Assembly (NCBI GenBank): GCA_905236955.1
Contig: CAJOQW010000092.1
Span: 1 to 8,693, forward strand
Source: an uncultured Bacteroidales bacterium
Lineage (GTDB): Bacteria > Bacteroidota > Bacteroidia > Bacteroidales > UBA932
Direction: 5' to 3'
Length of the DNA stretch: 8,693 bases
How positions within the stretch are numbered: the stretch's first letter is position 1; each line of letters starts with the position of its first letter. The notes beneath the pieces were generated by a model. The model saw nothing but the letters and a program-made list of their open reading frames with translations. It searched no databases and was not told the DNA's origin. The translations under genes and the position numbers were made by a program. Of this stretch, positions 5,365-8,693 are shown one piece after another.

Positions 5365-7950
5365 ATGAAGAGACTACTGCCGGTTATCATCGCTGCCTTT
5401 CTGTTTTCCGTGGGCGCCCTCGCCCAGGAAACCGGGGTGGAAGTGGATTACAACAATCCGCAGAAATATATAGTTGGAGGGGTTGACGTAGAGGGCAACC
5501 ATTATTTCAGTGCCAGCCAGATCATTTCCCTGACCGGTCTCCAGGAGGGAATGGAAGTCACCATCCCCGGCGAAGACATGTCGAATATAGTCCGGCGCCT
5601 GTGGCTTCAGCGCTACTTCGAGGACGTTTCGCTCGACATCGCCCGCCTGAGCCCTGAAAGGGACAGCGTATATCTCCTCATCAAGATAATCGAACGTCCG
5701 CGCGTGTCGCGCTGGACCTTCTCCGGGGTCAAGTCCGGGGAAAGGAAAGACCTCGAGGAACGCCTCCATCTGCGCAGGGGTGGGGAATTCTCGGACTACG
5801 TCGAGAAGACATCCTCCGATATCATCAAGCGCTACTTTGCCGAAAAGGGTTTCCTCAACTGCGGCGTCAAGGCCGAGGTCATCAAGGATACGGTCATACG
5901 CAATGCCATCCGCGTGAATTTCGCCGTTGACAAGGGAGTGAAGGTCAAGGTTAAGGAAATAAACTTCATCGGCAACGAACACGTGAAGGAGTTCAAGCTC
6001 GCGCGCAGCATGAAGAAGACCAAGGCCAACAAGATATACAACATCTTCAATTCCAAGAAGTTCGATGCCAAGGAATATCCCAATGACAAAAAGAACCTCA
6101 TAAGCGCCTTCAACGAGGCCGGCTACCGCGACGCCCGCATCGTGAAAGACACCATCTATTATCTGGAGCCCGGCCGGCTTGGGATAGACATTACCGTGGA
6201 AGAGGGGGACAAGTACTATTTCAGGGACATTACCTGGACGGGCAACTCGGTTTACGGCACCGACGCCCTGAACGAGGTGCTCGGTATCGAGAAAGGCGAC
6301 GTCTACGACATGGTGTCCATGCAGAAGCGCCTTTTCGGCGGCGGCAAGCAGAACGAATACGACGTATCCAAGCTTTACCGCGACAACGGCTACCTCTTCT
6401 TCCAGCTCACCCCGGTGGAAACCAACATCCAGAACGACTCGGTCGATGTGGAGATGCGCATATCCGAAGGCAAGCAGGCAACCCTCAACAACATAATAAT
6501 CAACGGCAACGACCTCACCAACGAAAAGGTCGTCCGCAGGCAGATCTTCACCCGTCCGGGTTATCTGTTCAGCCAGACCGACTTCGAGAGGTCCATCCGT
6601 GAAATAGCTTCCCTCGGCCAGTTCGACGCCGAGGCCATCATGGGGGAAGGCGGATACAACATAATCCCGAACCAGCTCAACAACACGGTGGACGTCATCT
6701 ACAACGTCACCGAGAAGCCTTCCAGCCAGCTGGAGCTTTCCGGGGGCTGGGGCGGACGCACATTCGTCGCCACCGCGGGCGTGAGCTTCAACAACTTCAG
6801 CACGCACCGCATGTTCGAGAAAGGGGCCTGGCGTCCCGTCCCGCTGGGAGACGCACAGTCGCTGGCCTTCCATTTCCAGACCAACGGTTCGTACTATACG
6901 GCCCTCAACGCCAGTTTCACGGAACCCTGGTTGTTCGGGAAAAAGCCGACTTCGCTTAACCTGGGGGTTTATTATACCCGCCAGACGGCGTCGAATTCCG
7001 GCGGATACTACAATTATTTCTACAATTATACCGTCGACAGGATACTCGAGATCTATGGTTTCTCGGCATCCCTTGGCGCACGCCTGAAATGGCCTGACAA
7101 CTACTTCGTACTCTACAACGGCCTCAGTTGGCAAAGCTACAAGCTCACCAACTGGTACCAGGGCTACTTCATGTTCCAGGACGGCCTCTCGCACAACATA
7201 AACTACCAGGGTACGCTGGTGCGCAACTCCACCGACCAGCAGATCTACCCGAGGCAGGGGTCCGACTTCAGCCTCAACCTGCAGCTCACCCCGCCGTTTT
7301 CGCTGCTCCGCAAACACACGTATGACTCCGAGGGCAACCGCGTAGCCGTGAACAGCTGGCGCGACGTGGACTACGACGACTGGTCGTCAGGAGACCGTTA
7401 CCGCTGGATAGAATACTGGAAACTGAAGTTCAACGCAGCCACCTATACCAAACTCGTGGGGGACCTCGTCCTCATGACCCGTGCCCAGTTCGGCTACCTC
7501 GGTTATTACAATAGGAACTGGGGATACTCCCCGTTCGAGTACTTCCTGGTGGGCGGTGACGGCATGAGCGGATACAGTACCTACGGCAGCGACATCATCC
7601 CGTTGCGCGGGTACGAGAATTACTCCCTTACCCCATATACCACAACCAAGTACAATTCCAACGGAAGCGCCTATGCCGGCAACGTTTACGACAAGTTCAC
7701 CGTCGAATTGCGTTATCCCGTCATACTTCAACCGTCGAGCACGATATTTGTCCTGGCATTCCTCGAAGGTGGCAACTGCTGGGCCGACATCCGTGACTTC
7801 AACCCGTTCCAGATCAAGCGCAGCGCCGGTGTGGGCGTGCGGATCTTCCTGCCCATGATAGGTCTGCTGGGCATCGACTGGGGTTATGGTTTCGACGACG
7901 CCAAGTCGGGCGGAAGCCAGTTCCACTTCATAATCGGGCAACAGTTCTGA
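5365..7950 (+). CDS. bamA: Outer membrane protein assembly factor BamA (Omp85)
   Basis: This gene encodes 861 residues of the essential outer-membrane insertase. A signal peptide occupies 1-20 (cut near A-L-A/Q). Five POTRA domains fit roughly at 35-110, 113-190, 193-280, 283-368 and 371-450, each with the strand-helix-helix-strand-strand pattern and G-N or G-Y turns (for example V-E-G-N-H at 42-46, F-I-G-N-E at 201-205, W-T-G-N-S at 291-295, I-N-G-N-D at 379-383). The 16-strand barrel spans about 455-861. R748-G749-Y750 is the conserved loop-6 (V/I/L)RG(F/Y) motif that packs inside the barrel, and the chain ends in a C-terminal Phe, the barrel-assembly signal. The size is typical for Bacteroidota, slightly longer than E. 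coli BamA (810). It follows uppS by two bases with no Shine-Dalgarno. No partner lipoprotein genes (BamB-E) are in the window, but two Skp-like genes flank it. Confidence 0.96.
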   Translation: MKRLLPVIIAAFLFSVGALAQETGVEVDYNNPQKYIVGGVDVEGNHYFSASQIISLTGLQEGMEVTIPGEDMSNIVRRLWLQRYFEDVSLDIARLSPERDSVYLLIKIIERPRVSRWTFSGVKSGERKDLEERLHLRRGGEFSDYVEKTSSDIIKRYFAEKGFLNCGVKAEVIKDTVIRNAIRVNFAVDKGVKVKVKEINFIGNEHVKEFKLARSMKKTKANKIYNIFNSKKFDAKEYPNDKKNLISAFNEAGYRDARIVKDTIYYLEPGRLGIDITVEEGDKYYFRDITWTGNSVYGTDALNEVLGIEKGDVYDMVSMQKRLFGGGKQNEYDVSKLYRDNGYLFFQLTPVETNIQNDSVDVEMRISEGKQATLNNIIINGNDLTNEKVVRRQIFTRPGYLFSQTDFERSIREIASLGQFDAEAIMGEGGYNIIPNQLNNTVDVIYNVTEKPSSQLELSGGWGGRTFVATAGVSFNNFSTHRMFEKGAWRPVPLGDAQSLAFHFQTNGSYYTALNASFTEPWLFGKKPTSLNLGVYYTRQTASNSGGYYNYFYNYTVDRILEIYGFSASLGARLKWPDNYFVLYNGLSWQSYKLTNWYQGYFMFQDGLSHNINYQGTLVRNSTDQQIYPRQGSDFSLNLQLTPPFSLLRKHTYDSEGNRVAVNSWRDVDYDDWSSGDRYRWIEYWKLKFNAATYTKLVGDLVLMTRAQFGYLGYYNRNWGYSPFEYFLVGGDGMSGYSTYGSDIIPLRGYENYSLTPYTTTKYNSNGSAYAGNVYDKFTVELRYPVILQPSSTIFVLAFLEGGNCWADIRDFNPFQIKRSAGVGVRIFLPMIGLLGIDWGYGFDDAKSGGSQFHFIIGQQF

Positions 7951-7957
7951 TAATGGT

Positions 7958-7988
7958 TTTGAAATTGAAACATTTTGGTGTAAATTTG
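7958..7988 (+). promoter_or_regulatory. Bacteroidota-type promoter upstream of ompH
   Basis: TTTG at 7958-7961 is followed by 19 bases and TAAATTTG at 7981-7988, a full match to the Bacteroidota primary-sigma consensus. The expected transcription start is about 7992-7997, leaving a 35-40 base A/T-rich leader (common in this phylum in place of a Shine-Dalgarno) before ATG 8032. It begins only eight bases after the bamA stop, so ompH can be transcribed independently of bamA. Confidence 0.75.
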
Positions 7989-8031
7989 CATCTATATTCA
8001 AATCAAGCAACAAATCTAATTAAGAATTGAT

Positions 8032-8592
8032 ATGAAAAAATTCATCGTAATCGCGGCAGCACTGCTCCTTGGCGCAAGCGCATGGGCCCAGCCCAAGTTC
8101 GCACATGTTAATTTTGCCGAGCTCGTGCAGCTCATGCCCGAGGCCGACCAGGCCCGCACCACTCTCCAGGCATCCAGCAAGGAGGCCCAGGATACCTATC
8201 AGTCCATGATGGAGGAGTTCAATTCCAAGTATTCCCAGTACGAGCAGAAGGTCTCCACATGGACTCCGGCCATCAAGGAGAGCAAGGAGAAGGAGCTTAC
8301 CGACATCCAGCAGCGCATACAGCAGTTCCAGCAGAGCATCTCGCAGGAACTCCAGCAGCAGGAACAGCAGCTCATGGCTCCCATCTACCAGAAGGCCCAG
8401 GAAACCCTCAACAAACTCGCCAAGGACGGCGGATACATCTATGTCTTCGACCGTTCATCCCTCCTTTACATAGACGAGAAGCAGAGCACCGACCTCACCC
8501 CCGCAGCACGCAAGGCATTGGGAATCGCGGCTGACCGCACCCTTGAAAGCCTTCAGGCAGAACTTCAGGCCCAGCAGCAGGCAGCAAACTAA
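8032..8592 (+). CDS. ompH: OmpH/Skp-family periplasmic chaperone
   Basis: This gene encodes 186 residues. Residues 1-19 are a Sec signal peptide (cut likely at A-W-A/Q) with no lipobox, so the mature protein should be soluble in the periplasm. Residues 22-35 (K-F-A-H-V-N-F-A-E-L-V-Q-L-M) are the family's opening strand and helix. About 38-128 forms the long helical tentacle hairpin, very rich in Gln and Glu, and Y135-I-Y-V-F-D140 with the following L-Y-I-D returns to the beta body. Skp/OmpH trimers cage unfolded outer-membrane proteins between the Sec translocon and BamA, and the position right after bamA fits that. In many Bacteroidales two ompH copies follow bamA in tandem; here only one does. 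Its own promoter lies at 7958-7988. The Gln-rich tail (last ten residues) is low-complexity. Confidence 0.92.
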   Translation: MKKFIVIAAALLLGASAWAQPKFAHVNFAELVQLMPEADQARTTLQASSKEAQDTYQSMMEEFNSKYSQYEQKVSTWTPAIKESKEKELTDIQQRIQQFQQSISQELQQQEQQLMAPIYQKAQETLNKLAKDGGYIYVFDRSSLLYIDEKQSTDLTPAARKALGIAADRTLESLQAELQAQQQAAN

Positions 8593-8627
8593 GACCAGAA
8601 CTACAAAGTACAACCACATAATTTGAA

Positions 8628-8693
8628 ATGCAACACAAGGTAATTGATACCAAAGATGTTGTGATCAGATTTGCAGGAGATTCCGGTGACGGC
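8628..8693 (+). CDS. korA: 2-oxoacid:ferredoxin oxidoreductase alpha subunit (KorA-like), N-terminal fragment
   Basis: Only the first 22 codons are in the window, reading on to the edge without a stop. Residues 10-22 (D-V-V-I-R-F-A-G-D-S-G-D-G) match the highly conserved opening of the gamma-type domain fused at the N-terminus of KorA-type alpha subunits. With the beta subunit and ferredoxin, this enzyme interconverts 2-oxoglutarate (or another 2-oxoacid) and its acyl-CoA plus CO2, a common anaerobic step in Bacteroidales. ATG 8628 is 35 bases after the ompH stop. No full promoter match is seen in that gap, so read-through from ompH or a promoter with an imperfect box (TAATTTG near 8619-8625) are both possible. 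Substrate specificity cannot be read from this fragment. Confidence 0.8.
   Translation, partial: MQHKVIDTKDVVIRFAGDSGDG

Noticed and set aside
5374..7317. 647-codon open frame on the minus strand, antisense to bamA
   Set aside because: It lies wholly inside a certain bamA gene and its product has no recognisable domain. Long antisense open frames are expected where codons have GC-rich third positions, which removes stop codons from the opposite strand.
8280..8390. CAG-rich repetitive stretch in ompH
   Set aside because: It reflects the Gln-rich coiled helix of Skp/OmpH proteins. Units are irregular and in frame, so it is not a CRISPR array or a satellite repeat.
1..8693. A defence island, mobile element, prophage or CRISPR system
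   Set aside because: All coding space is filled by recognised housekeeping or envelope genes. No transposase, integrase, Cas, toxin-antitoxin, terminal inverted repeats or regular direct repeats are visible.

Overview
The window looks like a chromosomal housekeeping segment from a member of the Bacteroidales (Bacteroidota). Three things support this. Intergenic regions carry the Bacteroidota-type promoter signature (TTTG, 19-20 bases, TAnnTTTG), and starts lack Shine-Dalgarno sequences. The order isoprenyl transferase - BamA - Skp/OmpH is typical of the phylum. Several protein types are common there: an M64 peptidase with its Bacteroidetes-type N domain, a LysM plus PBP1-fold protein, and KorA. 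Coding DNA is visibly GC-rich with GC-rich third positions, while the few intergenic gaps are AT-rich. This would suit an Alistipes/Rikenellaceae-like or related uncultured lineage, but I cannot fix the genus.

Layout. Positions 1-262 (+) hold the 3' end of der, a ribosome-assembly GTPase. A three-gene minus-strand operon follows, transcribed leftwards from a good promoter at about 3767-3798. It encodes a Skp/OmpH-like probable lipoprotein (3744-3130), a secreted LysM + PBP1-fold protein (3102-1594) and a secreted M64-family metallopeptidase (1592-222). The last gene runs 41 bases into the convergent der gene. Across a 119-base AT-rich divergent gap, a plus-strand operon carries nadK (3864-4679), uppS (4676-5362) and bamA (5365-7950), joined by a 4-base overlap and a 2-base gap. 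ompH/skp (8032-8592) follows with its own clear promoter, and the first 22 codons of korA (2-oxoacid:ferredoxin oxidoreductase alpha subunit) start at 8628.

How the genes work together. Most of the window concerns the cell envelope. UppS makes the undecaprenyl carrier for peptidoglycan and glycans. BamA inserts outer-membrane beta-barrels, and OmpH/Skp chaperones unfolded barrel proteins across the periplasm. The divergent operon adds a second, probably membrane-anchored Skp-like protein, a probable peptidoglycan-binding protein and a secreted peptidase. NadK (NADP supply) and KorA (central carbon metabolism) are neighbours without an envelope role.

I see no mobile element, CRISPR array, tRNA/rRNA, prophage or dedicated defence system. 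The least characterised item is the divergent envelope operon (222-3744). No gene-free stretch exceeds 300 bases.
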